Below, one piece after another: positions 12,134-23,328 of a DNA stretch of 64,000 nucleotides. Made by a program: the position numbers and the translations under genes. Each line of letters opens with the position of its first letter. Position 1 is the first letter of the stretch. The notes beneath the pieces were generated by a model that worked only from the letters and a program-made list of their open reading frames with translations, was not told the origin of the DNA and ran no database searches. This DNA comes from Euphorbia lathyris (Eukaryota; Streptophyta; Magnoliopsida; Malpighiales; Euphorbiaceae), in assembly GCF_963576675.1 (NCBI RefSeq), contig NC_088913.1:20720001-20784000 (forward strand), written 5' to 3'.

Positions 12134-13699
12134 TGTTATCTTGCATTTTCATATGGTTTTTAATATATTTTAATTATAATAATCATACATTTTAAGATAG
12201 TTTTTAACATTTTATAATTATTTTATGTTTAGTTTTGTGTTTTAAGAAATAATGCTTCTTCCATATGTTTTTAGGTATTATTTGAGGCAAAAATGCAATT
12301 ATGGAATCATTACTGAAGTAAATAAAGTTGCCCGACCAGAACTCCCTCCAGTTGTGACCTCGTAGCAGTTCAAGAATGAAGAATCCATGACTCTTTAAAT
12401 AAGTCTTTATTGTCATAAATTCCTCAATAACCATCCAAGGAATGTTATGACTATTTGAAGAGTCTTTTGAATGCTCAAGAAGGAGTTACACTACTTAATG
12501 CTCTCTTTAATTCTATGAAAGTTAAAAAGTTACAAAGAAGAATTCAACTCTCCATTAATCTTCTTTTTAATTACATCAAAATTAAGAAGTTAGAGCAAAG
12601 AATTCAATCCTCCATTAATCTTCTATTTAATGGCATTAAATTTGGAAGTTACAAGCAATGCATGAAGGCATGTGCAACTATAAATACCTACATTGGAAAG
12701 AATGAAGGCAGACCGGGAACAAACATGGAACATGCCTCACCACCTCTTTTTAGCTCTCTCTTTTAGACTTTTTTTAGTTTTCTTTTTGTTCATTTCCTTT
12801 CTACCTTTGTAACTGATTCTAGTTTTATTTCAAAGTTTATTCTCTGTTCATCTTTTCTTCTCTTTATAATTATGTTTTCTAGGTTGTTTTCTATTAAATT
12901 TCTTGTTTTCTTTCCATCTGCCATGAACTAACTCCTCCATAGCTAGAGCTATGGCGGATCCTAATCGAAGTAGATGATTTACTTGCAATCCTATTTCAGG
13001 TTCATAATTTATTAATTAGAGAATTAAACTATGGAGCTTAATTTCCTAGTTAGATATCTGGCCAATATTTAGCTAAATTACAATTAATTATTTTGGTTGA
13101 CCGACACTAAGATAATTAATGGAACTACATAGTTTAGACCTGTGTCTATGCAGTGCGGTTTTTCAGGGTTTAGTTTTACGACTTAACTTTGGGATTATTT
13201 CAGAGAACTTAATGCTTTCATTATACCTTTATTCTTTACTGGACCAAAGCTAGGATAATTGTATGTGAAATAGGATTAATCTTGACTGGACCAAAGGTTG
13301 GTTAATTACCTTGGGAAATAATCACCGTCTCTAGATTAAAACTAAGAACTTGGATAGGATTGTTGAGTTGATTATATATATTAGGTTAGGTGAAGCCTTG
13401 CTCTAGTGATTTACATCATATTTAAACTCAATTTATTTCCTTGCTTACTTCATTTAATTGTTTTAAATTTATTAGTTTAATATCACAACCACATTTCGAG
13501 ACTAAGGCTTTGTTGTTATTGTTGTTGTTGTAATATCACAACCAATTCAAGTTTTGATTGCTTAGATAATAGAAATTCACAGAAATCAATAGATATAAAC
13601 ACAATCCTCGAGGGAACGATACTCTACTTATTCTTTATTACTTGATCACGATGGGGTGCACTTGCCCTTAGTTTTGCACGATACAAATTTCGTCCATCA
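12134..13699 (+). repeat. 3' LTR of the Athila-like element
   Basis: 1566 bp. It equals the 5' LTR plus a 53-bp addition, made of a 40-bp insert and a 13-bp duplicated target. It ends CCATCA at 13699, directly before copia RT sequence. Confidence 0.92.
13491..13530 (+). mobile_element. 40-bp SINE 3' tail with 13-bp target duplication
   Basis: The insert reads through GAGACTAAGGCTTTG into TTG repeats, which resembles the 3' end of plant TTG-tailed SINEs (Au/TS type). It is flanked by TAATATCACAACC at 13478-13490 and 13531-13543. The other LTR has a single copy of that target and no insert, giving a clean empty site. Only the 3' terminal 40 bp are present, so this is an extreme 5' truncation. 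Confidence 0.75.
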
Positions 13700-14528
13700 C
13701 TTGATGATGAGTAGAACACAGAATGATCATATGCACTTCGACGAAGACCAAATTCAATGACAGCAGCACTGAATCATCCAAACCAGGCACGAGGAGATTG
13801 CTTCAATCCATACAAGGACCTGCGTAACCTACAAACTTTCCCAGACTCCCCCTGAGCAACAAAACCAGGAGGTTGCTCCATGTAAACTTCGTCGTGGAGA
13901 TCACCATTCAAAAAGGCATTCTTCACATCAAGTTGATAAAGCGGCTAGTTGTAAGTAGTAGCCAAAGAAACGAACAATCGAACGGAGGAGAGTTTGGCAA
14001 CAGGGGAAAATGTCTCTAAATAGTCAATGCCATAAGTCTGAGCATAACCTTTTGCAACCAAATGAGCTTTCAACCAAGCAACAGAACCATCTGGATTGAA
14101 CTTGACATTGAACACCCATTTGCAACCAATAGCACGCTTCTGAGATGGAAGAGACACTAGATCCCAAGTATGATTTTGTTCAAGGGCATGCATTTCCTCT
14201 TTCATGGGTTGGAGCCAACCAGGATAACTCAGTGCTTCAGAGAGGGAGGAAGGAACAACAACTGAATCTAAAGAAGCTACAAAAGACTTCGAGGAAGGTG
14301 ATAACGCATCATAACATACAAATGAAGAAATCGGGTAAGTGCATTGGCGGGTACCTTTTCGAAGGGCGATAGGAAGGTCAATGCTAGGATTTGAAGACGG
14401 GGAAGGATCTGGAGATAAAATGGGAGGGGAACACTGGCAACTGGAGTACTAGAAGGTGCAGCACTTGAAGGACGTACATGTCGAGAATAAACGTGACAGA
14501 CAACTAGTCGAGAAGGAACAGAAACCAC
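13700..14528 (-). pseudogene. copia pol: linker and N-terminal half of RT
   Basis: The frame 14205-13945 carries the copia RT start: [41 protein letters not shown] [11 protein letters not shown], and [20 protein letters not shown] at 13945-13947 lies where the family has Trp. Beyond it the same frame reads [18 protein letters not shown] and [12 protein letters not shown] down to 13705. There the gypsy element interrupts, and the YVDD continuation is at 5394. Upstream (14277-14528) is the Ser/Pro-rich linker between integrase and RT, in a shifted frame. Confidence 0.9.
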
Positions 14529-14621
14529 CTGCTCACTTACAGTATAAACAAGATAATTATCGTCAGACGGACTTGCCAGATCAACAGAAAGAGTTGATTC
14601 AAGACCATAAAAAGGAGTGTT

Positions 14622-15752
14622 TTAAAAAAAGGTAACATTAGCGGACACCAAATAATGACCCAAAGAAGGAGAATAGCAACGATACCCTTTTTGAGTCCGA
14701 CAATAACCCACAAAGATACACTTGATGGATTTGGGATCAAGTTTGGAGACTTGTGGTCGCATGTCTTGAACAAAACAAGTACATCCAAAAACACGTGGTG
14801 CAAGAGGAAATAAAGAAGACGAGGGAAAAAGAAAGGAGTATGGAATCTGACCATTAAGGACTGAAGAGGGCATACGGTTAATGAGAAAACAGGCAGTGGA
14901 GACCGCATCTGTCCAAAAAATTTTAGGAACCTGCATATGAAACAACAGTGCTCGAGCGACTTCTAATAAGTGACAATTCTTACGTTCGGCAACACCATTT
15001 TTCTGAGGGGTAACGATGCAAGAAGTCTAATGAATAATACCATGTTGGGAAAGATATGATTGGAAAGTGCAAGATACATATTCTTTAGCATTGTCACTTC
15101 GCAAAATGCAAATAGATTTGTTAAATTGTGTGCGAATCTCAGCATGAAAGGCACAAAAGATAGTAAATAATTCTGAACGATTTTTCATAGGATAAAGACA
15201 AGTAACACGAGAATAATCATCAACAAAGGTTACAAAATAACGAAAACCAATTTTGGACACAACAGGACACAGACCCCATACATCAGTGTGCACCAAATAA
15301 AAGGAAGACTCGGCACGTTTATTGATTCGTGGTGGATACGAAACTCTATGATGCTTAGCAAATTGACAAGCTTCACATTCCAGAGTAGAATCACGCGGAA
15401 GACTAGGACATAACTTTAGTAAAACTGGAAAAGACGGATGTCCAAATTGACAGTGAAGTCGCAAAAGAGACGCGCTTGTGCAGATAATGGATTTTGACAC
15501 TTGCCGATAAGTTGAATCAAGTACGTACAATCCATTTACCAGGTTCCCTCTACCAATAATTTTCTTCGTCCCAAAATCCTGAAAAAGACAATGGGTAGGA
15601 TAAAAAAACAACAGAGCAGTTAAGAGTCTTAGTAAGTTGGCTGACAGATAATAAGTTAAGAGGAAAATTGGGTAAACATAAAATAGAGGATAAAGGAATA
15701 TTAGATGTTGGGTGAGCTGTCCCTTGTCTAAATACAGAAGCAGTTGAGCCAT
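14622..15752 (-). pseudogene. copia integrase
   Basis: The HHCC zinc-binding region (HCQFGHPSFPVL with CEACQFAKH), the catalytic core Asp residues (LVHTDVWG, LRSDNAKEY) and the third acidic site in NGVAERKN can all be followed in one frame. That frame is broken by a TAG at 15027-15029. The C-terminal part carries FWTDAVSTACFLINRMPS and the copia GCTCFVQDMR / KCIFVGYCRTQKGYRCY block. At its N-terminal end the frame is shifted relative to protease, around 15590. Integrase would insert the cDNA into the genome; this copy is inactive. Confidence 0.9.
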
Positions 15753-16285
15753 TGGCTAGCATAACATATGGAAAATTGGCTAGATGTTGAAAAGAAGAAA
15801 GAATACATGTGTTGCCGGTCATATGGTCTGTAGCACCAGAGTCAATCACCCAACTACGAGAGGAGGTGGAGAGACATGCCACATGATTATTTGTATCAGC
15901 CAAAGCGAAGGTTGAGGTTGATGGTTGTTCTGCATCATAAGTCGCAGAAAGTTGCTGAAACCGAGCATACTCATGGATAGAAATGGTGACGGAGGACGAG
16001 GTTGGAATGATGCCACCTTGAGTTGCCATATTTGCAAACCTTCGGAGAGGGTGCTGTCCCGAGTGTTGGGGTGGTTTACCATGCAGTTTACAACAATGTT
16101 TCTTAACATGCCCTTCTCCCCCACAGTGATAACAAGTACGAGGGGAGCTACGATGGCCACTAGGAAGAGTGTTTTCTCCACCTCTCCGACCTGGACTAGC
16201 ATTGCTTACCAAGGCTATTATGTCAGAAGGCAACGTACCAGAAACCATTACGCCATCCTTACATACATTAAGTAAACGGGAGTAG
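15590..16285 (-). pseudogene. copia gag C-terminus (zinc knuckle) and protease
   Basis: The frame 16248-15550 contains the CCHC knuckle CYHCGGEGHVKKHC (about 16091-16134) and the aspartic protease motif VIDSGATDHMTG (about 15822-15855), followed by LLSVSQL. It begins just inside the target duplication of the solo LTR (16281-16285) and continues the gag half found beyond 18304. The protease would cleave the polyprotein. The frame is lost downstream near 15590. Confidence 0.9.
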
Positions 16286-18303
16286 TGTTGGGGTTTAGTG
16301 TCCTATAGACAATTGTTCTAGGATACAAACTTAATGTAAATGAATTGTTCTTTATATCATTTGTTTTAATGAGATATATGTTTTATAACTATATAAAGGC
16401 AATCCCTTTTAAGCACTAAATAAAGTCTAATAAAAGGAAATCCGTAAGTTTGTTTTAAAGTGATTATAAAGTGTTCATACAAGCATGAAGTGAGACAAAA
16501 CTTTATAATAAACTTAAAACCACCCCAAGTCAAGTGATATGTTTAGGATTGATATATCACTATTGAGACTTGCATGTAACAATGTCTTCTGTCCGACAGA
16601 AAGCTGATCTCACAAGCTTCATATATACAGATATCTGGACAGTTACATGGATCCGATGAAAAGTAGTTCATTAGGATTGGGGACCCGACTTGAGATAACA
16701 GGATGGGTAGATTCATCCTTGTCACCTGTTCATCTCATTGGTATTAATAGGTGTAAATAATCCTCAAACTCAAAGGAATATTAATTGGTATTCTGGATTA
16801 CGGAATATGACGCTTTGACTCTGGTGTAACACGATCCTTAATAGAGATGACTCTGGGGTGTGAACAGCAGACGTTGGGTATCACAGGAAGTGATTGCGGG
16901 ATCGTTATATATTGGATTGAGCATTTATCACTCCCGATAAATGGGAGATATGTCCATGGATCGCTTGTGGAAGACTCGACTCTAAATCCTTGCAAGGTGA
17001 TAGCTTAAGACTTGAAATACAGATTTCACTTAACCTATCTATTTTGAGTTGACTCGGCCTGTACAAGTAAAACGAACGTCTCGCTATATGTGACTTGACA
17101 TTACCCATAGTCATAAGATTCAGTTCAAAGGACGTAGTTGATAAAGGATCGAATTATACCGTAACTAATACTGAAAGGTCAACGACAGAATCAACCTGTC
17201 TTCTTATAGCTCTAGGAGAATGATTACGGACTTGCTAATCACATACTCTGTACATCATTCCATTATGCAAAGATTAAATATAATTCTTTGAAAGTTAATT
17301 TTAATAGTTGCATACGGCTAGAAGCAATAAGAACCTAATGGGTCACACATAAGACTTGGAACCCAAAAGAGAGACATATGTTAATTAATTGATGGAAGCC
17401 CAACTGAGCCCAGTAAGGCCCAGTAATAGAGGGGGTCGAAATTTATGTATGTAAATACATAAATAATTAATTTGATTTTATCTATTCTAATTAGATTAGG
17501 ATTATAAATTAAATTAATTAAAGGATAAATGAGTTAGGAGTTTTAATTAGATTAAATTACTCCTATTATTATCCAATAAGGTTATTATTATTATCCTTTA
17601 TATATTAGATATATTAATGGATAATAATTATGAATCCTATTCCGAATAGAATTCTTATTTCAATAACCTAATTCTAGGTGCCTTCTATGGTTACTTTGTT
17701 TTTGACAAAGTACCATTACTTGGTGTGTTTTCACCATTGGATGATGGAGCATAAAACTAATCCAATGGTGAAAACACACAAAGTAAGGCTTACTTTGTTA
17801 AAAACAAAGTAAGCATAGCCTTTACCCCTAATTCTATCTAACTAGGGATTAGATACAAGAGATTATAAATAACCCCTCATATGGGATTTTCGAAATCGAC
17901 TAAGCAAATCCCTACTGGAATTTTTGAAATACACAATGCAACCGGGAGAGAGAATTTCGACACCCCTTGTTGAGGACGAAACAATCCACCGCTTCCTACC
18001 GATTCAATTGATTTCATCATTCTTTCTTTATCCTTGATCTTGTGTTGATTAATTAGAGGCAATCTATTTTGGTTGCTACTTAACGGTTGATTCTAACTTG
18101 ATCTTATATTTGTTTTGTTCTGTGCTCGGGAACTCGAAGTAAGAGTTTTGGGCACTTCGTTTGCAACGGTAGATAGAACATCTAAAAGGTATTTCTTCTT
18201 ATCCCTCTTTATATGAAATAACGGTTAATGGATCTTGTGATTTATGGAAATAGGTTAAATTTTTTATATTTCCGCTGCTATACGTTAGCCTATTTTTCCA
18301 ACA
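16286..18303 (+). mobile_element. solo LTR (2018 bp) nested in copia gag
   Basis: It starts TGTTGGGGTTTAG, ends CCAACA, and is flanked by a perfect 5-bp duplication AGTAG (16281-16285 and 18304-18308). No internal domain or second LTR is present, so it is a solo LTR left by LTR-LTR recombination. Its second half matches 1-1175, showing two insertions of one family in the window. A TATA-like TATAAAT lies at 17864-17870. A 151-bp MITE sits inside at 17677-17827. Confidence 0.95.
17677..17827. mobile_element. Mutator-like MITE, 151 bp, inside the solo LTR
   Basis: A near-perfect hairpin whose two ~70-bp arms both contain CTATG.TTACTTTGTTTTT and GTGTGTTTTCACCATTGGAT. It is flanked by a perfect 9-bp duplication CTAATTCTA (17668-17676, 17828-17836). 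The related LTR at the window start has the site once (near 708-716) and no insert. The 9-bp duplication and long inverted repeats point to the Mutator superfamily. There is no coding capacity. Confidence 0.92.
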
Positions 18304-18904
18304 AGTAGACTTTCGTGAAAGACGGGAGTGTCCCACTTGTCAACAGCTATGTACGGGCCACATCATACTCAGGACCTAAACCTACCAAAAAACACTGAAC
18401 AACAACGCGTTCCTTCTATGCTTACATTTGTTTCACATCAGACACAATAGGAAACATATTGTTCTCTTCCTCGTATGTCTGTTTTACTTCAGTGTAATAT
18501 TGCAGAAGAGATCGATTTTTTTGTTCTGCACGATAAATCTTTAACAATAACATATGCAGATGAGACATATCCTTTTTGTTAGCATAAAGAAACTCCACAT
18601 ATTCCCATAACTCCTTAACAGTCTCACAGTGGGTCACAACGTCATCAACAATGGGATCGAGAGTATTTTGAATTTGATTAAACAATTTATAATCCTCCAT
18701 CAACCATTTTTTACGAACATCAACATTTGTTTTAGGAGGAGGATTACCGGTTAAATGGTCTTCTAAATCAGCACTATTGACAAATCTACGGATAGTGCGT
18801 TGCCGCTGAGTATAGTTTTGACTCCCAATTAATTTTCTATCCGTAATTTTGAAAAAACCTAATGTAAGGTCAGTGACAATTTTCTTCTCAATTCCTTCAG
18901 CCAT
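18304..18904 (-). pseudogene. copia gag, N-terminal part
   Basis: ATG at 18904 (minus) opens 160 codons of a copia gag. It is followed by LIGSQNYTQ-type residues, a WLMEDYKLFNQIQNTLDP block and the helical CETVKELWEYVEFLYANKKDMSHLH region of the copia gag family. A TAA at 18422-18424 ends it, but gag-like sequence continues in frame to the solo LTR junction with two more stops. The remaining gag, including the zinc knuckle, is on the other side of the solo LTR. Confidence 0.88.
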
Positions 18905-19471
18905 GAAACTAATCTAAGATGAAATATATTTTTTTTCCTTTTTTCTGTTTTTCCTTTTTTTTTCTTTTTTTTCCTTTTTTTTTTTGCTTTCTCTTTTTTA
19001 TCACCTTTTTTCTTTTGTTTTTTTTTCCTATTTTTTTTTAAATATAAAAGTAATACACTCAACTTAAAATAAGGAAAACTCTTCTTCCAAATAAAAAGAA
19101 CTTTAAAAGAAAATCAATCACAACACACATGTACAGGAAAGAGAGTACCAGAAGGGCAGATTCGAGGAAGGACGTGCTGGACCACGGCGAGCACACAAGG
19201 AGGCCGGAAACAAGATTCTGACACCGGAAAGGTAAGACGGAGGTGAGAGAGACGGCCCGCGCCGGCGCGTGGAGGCGGAGGAGATCTCTGACGGAGGCGC
19301 GTGGGACTCATGCGTAGGTCGGTAGCTGGTCGGATTTCGGAGACAGGCCGGTTGGAAATATACATAAGGGACTCAAGCCCTTCACTGATAACCTGGGAAA
19401 TTCTACCCAGCACACACAAACCTAGGAAATACTACCCAGAACACACAAACCCAAAAATACAGAGAACCTAA
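18905..19471 (-). other. copia 5' leader, with a low-complexity purine tract
   Basis: This is the untranslated leader between primer site and gag. Part (19110-19350) is unusually GC-rich for the window; part (18920-19045) is an A/G-rich run on the minus strand. No protein is expected from the short frames here. Confidence 0.75.
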
Positions 19472-19484
19472 GGCTCTGATACCA
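19472..19484 (-). other. primer binding site, tRNA-iMet type
   Basis: The minus strand reads TGGTATCAGAGCC with no gap after the LTR end TTTCA. A mutated copy occurs at 4172-4184. Confidence 0.88.
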
Positions 19485-19695
19485 TGAAATCTTCTGTAAT
19501 TTCTCTACATTTTCTGTATCACATGACATATATTTATATACACAACTTAGCTAGTTATCTCACAGACAGTCAACTATCCTTACCCCACAAGCAGCCTAAA
19601 TATTTCTACCCTATAGCAGCCTTGAGCCACTCTGTATTAATTACATTGACAAATAGCACCCTAAATAGCTATAGGTGTGCACTATATTAATTACA
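19485..19695 (-). repeat. copia 5' LTR
   Basis: 211 bp. On the minus strand it begins TGTAATTAATATAG and ends TTTCA, and pairs with 4185-4400. LINE sequence follows at 19696. Confidence 0.9.
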
Positions 19696-21230
19696 CTCCT
19701 CAATGTGGAACCAAACTGTTTGGTGGATTAGTCAATCTTCGGCTCTCAACTTCTGGACTGATAGGTGGATAATTCCTTCGGTGGCAGATAGATTGGGGCT
19801 TGATTTGCATGATAAGCATAATCCCTATAATTCCGTCGAGGATTTTTCGGTTCACTCTGAGTGGCTTAATTTAGAAAATCTGCATTCGGATGTTCAAAAC
19901 AGTATTCGGTTGATTCAAAGAGGATGAGATAGTAATGACTTCTGTGCTTGGTAGCCCTTTGAGAAAGGTACTTTCACTACTAAGAAATATTATTCGACTA
20001 TCAGTTCTAGCACCTCCTTAGTGGATTGGCATAAGTTTGTTTGGAATCACCACATCCCTCCCTCTCGTTCTTTCACCTTTTGGAGAGTTTTGCATGGTCG
20101 CATTCCGACTCAAGATCTTCTCCAGCGCCTTGGGTTCTCTATAGCTTCTCGATGTGCTCTTTGTGGTATGGATGCTGAATCCATTAACCATTTATTTATT
20201 AACTGTTCCTTTGTAGGTTCTCTTTGGTGGGTCCTTGAGCAGGTTTTCGGTTGCTCTTTGCCAAGGTACTCCTAGTTTATCCACTTCTTCGACAGTTTGC
20301 GTAGCTTACGCTTCGGCTCTCAGGTGTCTTTGATCTGGCGTGTTGCTTCTGTCACTTGCATCTGGTTAATTTGGCACACCAGGAATGATGCAATTTTCAA
20401 TGAAGTTTCTCCCTCTATTTAGTTCACTCAGATCCGTCTCTTTCGGATGATCAGTGAGTTCTTTACCAGTGCTAGAGGTTTTTGCACCTCAAGCCGTGAT
20501 GCTGGTATTTTATCCCATATTCAGGCTTCGCCAAGGCCCCCTTCTGCTCCCAACATCATCTCGATCCATTGGGTTAAGCCTCCTCCTGGCTGGGTTAAAG
20601 TTAATGTTGATGGCTCTGCTCTTGGTGCACCAGGTGAGGCAGGGGCGGGTGGCATTTTTCATAATTCTCGCGGCTTCTCCAAAGGCTGTTTTGCGTTTTC
20701 TATCGCTCGTTCTTTTGCCTATATGGTTGAATTAAGAGCTACAATTTTCGCCATTGAATTAGCTTGGGAGAATAATTGGCATCATCTTTGGGTTGAGTCT
20801 GACTCGATGCATGTGGTTAATCTAATTAAACATCGTTCCATGGAGGTCCCCTGGGCTATTCGTCAAAATTGGTTACGTTGTCTCAACATTTGCTCAAGGA
20901 TGACCATTTTCTCTACACACATTTCAGGGAAGGAAACAGAGTTGCAGACGCTCTTTGCGAAGTTTGGGGTTTCCTCTTCGGCAATTAATTGGTGGCCTTC
21001 AGATCCTGCTTTTTGTCACTTGATGATTGATGATGACATTTGTAATTTTAGTCATCTAAGATTCTCCTAACTCTCTCTTTATATTTTTCTTTTTGTTTGT
21101 CTTCCTTCCCCTCTTCTTGTTTAAACTCAAACTTTTTATTTTTTAATATATTCGGGTTTTTCAGTTCTTGGGGCACGGACGCTCGCCCCGCTCATGCTCT
21201 ATCTCGTCCCAATTTATATAAAAAAAGCCC
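19696..21230 (+). pseudogene. LINE copy 2, 3' portion: zinc-binding region, RNase H and tail
   Basis: It continues the LINE of 2797-4070. First comes a linker (SSALNFWTDRWI), then the zinc-binding zf-RVT region at about 20021-20250 (HHIPPSRSFTFWR, CALCGMDAESINHLFINC). The RNase H domain follows at about 20580-20975, with VNVDGSALG, VELRATIFAIE and WVESDSMHVV carrying the acidic residues. The fourth Asp lies in a REGNRVADAL-type motif just after a frameshift near 20935. A 3' UTR with GC-rich islands ends in a short A run at about 21222-21228. Stops and shifts occur at 19925, 20273 and 20420. Confidence 0.88.
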
Positions 21231-21749
21231 TTTTCCTAATTTTATAATTTTTAAATCAATATCAGTCATTGATAGTTATAATAAGATGGCTCTAATTAAC
21301 CTTATTATTAACCCAGTTATATAATTATTTAACACTAAATAATAATTCATATGTATTCGAACCAACCCTATTCCTCTATCTTACTATTTCATATTCCTCT
21401 TTCTCTTCTTAATGATTTATGAAAAGAAATGTCTTTTGTGATTTTTTTTGTGTTTGTTCAATAAAAAGGATCCTTTTAGTCCTTGGGTTTTTTTGGTATG
21501 CGATTTAAACATAAAAGTTGTATTTTACTCGATGATACTCAGTTTTTTTGTGACTCATATGAAAAGGTTTTTTTTATGTTTTTTAAGTCTGGCTATGAGG
21601 AAAGGCAACAACGGTCTTGATAGAAGGAGAAACAAAAATTAAAAAAAGGGTACAATGAGAATTACATCTAAAAAAAGACTGAAAAATAAGAACAAGTGAT
21701 TTCATTTTTCTAACCCTTTGCTTCTGTTTTCTCTTGGTACCTGTCATTC
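21231..21749. other. AT-rich non-coding stretch
   Basis: No gene or repeat structure recognised. It lies between the LINE 3' end and the gypsy gag relic. Confidence 0.5.
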
Positions 21750-23070
21750 CTAGATGGCCTGCTGGGAGCGGCCTTATCACTCAGCGAACAATTTAGCCTT
21801 TGGGCCGCCAACCTACATAAATCTCTTGATGAGATCATTAGATCTTTGAAAGTTCGAGGCATGTTGGTGGCTAGCTCTCGAGATAATTCCTTGCTAAGTT
21901 AATTGTTTGCCATAATATCGTCTAATACCTCTATATACACCACCTTGACCCGAATGACATATTGCTGGAAATCTTTCTACATAGTTTTTGGGAGTTTCTG
22001 TCTCATGTTGGACTAAGTAGTTGATATCGTGTATGGTCTGGCTGTTAGGGATGGATGTTACGAAATGGTCGGTAAAGAGTTTAGACATCTACTTAATGCT
22101 GGTGATGATCTTTATACATAGGGACTAGTACCAATAGGAAGGAGCTCCTTTCAATGTGGTAGGAAATAGGTGATACATCATATCATCGGTTGTCATAGTA
22201 GTATCCATGGCTCACTTAATTTTTTTTTGACATTAGTAGTAAGGTGTGTTGTCCATTCATACTCTTTCAACAGCGGGTATTTAAACCCTCGGGAATTTAG
22301 CTCGTTCATAATGTTCATGCATAAAGTTATTTCTACCCCTATGAAATCAAGATGTTTGGCATCGATTCCCATCTCGGTAATGGTGCTAATGACCTGGTCG
22401 AGCTCTTTTTACAGTGCCTCAAATTTAGCCTCTTATTCCTCATCTTTGGTCAGAAGATCCATTTGTTTCGGCACCCAATGGTCATGGGTTTAGGGCTTGG
22501 CCCCTCTCCATTGTTTGACCAATTAGGATTCTACCGACCGATGATGGGTCATTTGAGTGTTGGAGTATGTTGTCCTCCTGTTCAGGGAGGGTCCTCTTCC
22601 TTCTCTTTCTTGGCATGTTCTATCCGGAGACTGGTTAGTATCTCTTGTGTTGCATGGAAGGGGAGTTAGGGATCGATGATGTCGTACCGAGGAGATTTCT
22701 TTCTCCTTTGATTGGGTGTATAGATCTTTCATTCAGCTATTCGAGCATCTGTCTTGGTTGTAGTAGCATTTTGAATAGTGTGGTGTCCAGTCGAGTTGTT
22801 GGTATTTTTATATTTAGTCACATACTTGAATATTTCTTCTACTGTCACAAGTTTTTCTTTTACTTCTAGTATTTGGATTGTGTGTTCTTGTCTCATGATG
22901 TTAATGACCTCATGGACTGAATCTAGGTTTTCTGTCATGGATCCTGAGATTGCGGCAAAGAGCCTTTGTTGTTGGGGCTTTAGGATTTCACCTTCTTCCA
23001 CTATTTCTAGGATTGGATCATCATTGACTCGACGGATTCGACGTGCTTATTCTTCATTTGTTCTCTAGAT
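21750..23070 (-). pseudogene. Ty3/gypsy gag relic, copy 1
   Basis: Read on the minus strand, it encodes an N-terminal part (EEGEILKPQQQRLFAAISG, EVINIMRQEHTIQ) and further on a retrotransposon gag signature: LFTDHFVTSIPNSQTIHDI followed by ETPKNYVERF, then a C-terminal KDLMISSRDLCRLAAQ block. Frames are broken many times. Copy 2 lies at 55925-57065 in the opposite orientation. Upstream (23160-23340) is sequence shared with the outer ends of the large palindrome, possibly the LTR of this element. No protease or RT follows. Confidence 0.75.
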
Positions 23071-23328
23071 CTCCATTATGGTGAGTGCGTCACTGGAAGG
23101 AATTTCAATGGAACTTCTTAAATGAGTGACTCACTTTATTACACAAAAGCAAGGGCAAAGAGGGTCGTTATACGGCAAACCCGATCCGATGCCCAACTCA
23201 GTTTATGGAAAGGACTGGAGGATGATCACAATCAATAAACAAAGTTGTAGATATAAGCTTAATGGAAATGAATGAATATGTTTATCCCGAGTGGACTTAC
23301 TCTATTTATAATAATATTGACTTGTAGA

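Larger units (their letters stand above)
5395..13699 (+). mobile_element. Athila-like Ty3/gypsy element nested in the copia RT
   Basis: The two LTRs (5395-6909, 12134-13699) begin TGTTATC and end CCATCA, and a tRNA-Asp-type primer site follows the first. The flanking copia sequence shows a 5-bp duplication with one mismatch (CTAGA at 5390-5394, CTTGA at 13700-13704). Gag, a DLGAS-type protease and the first part of RT are present. RT ends abruptly before the YxDD motif, and RNase H and integrase are absent. The 3' non-coding region is long (about 2 kb). The LTRs are very similar outside the SINE insertion, suggesting a younger arrival than the copia host. Deleted for essential enzymes, it would need help to move. 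Confidence 0.9.
4068..19695 (-). mobile_element. Ty1/copia retrotransposon, split by two nested insertions
   Basis: Reading on the minus strand from 19695: a 211-bp LTR, a tRNA-iMet-type primer site, leader, gag, protease, integrase, RT, RNase H, polypurine tract and a 216-bp LTR. The domain order (integrase before RT) is that of copia. It is broken by an Athila-like element (5395-13699) inside RT and by a solo LTR (16286-18303) inside gag. Beyond the left LTR there is an extra 117 bp of leader (4068-4184) before LINE sequence, which a simple insertion would not leave. Stop codons and frameshifts occur in every domain. Without the nested elements and target duplications it is about 5.3 kb, normal for copia. 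Confidence 0.9.

Noticed and set aside
18859..19062. Lys-rich 67-codon minus frame
   Set aside because: It is translation of a low-complexity purine tract in the copia leader.
19114..19419. 101-codon Arg/Pro-rich minus frame
   Set aside because: It is in the GC-rich copia leader upstream of gag and spans the primer site; probably untranslated.
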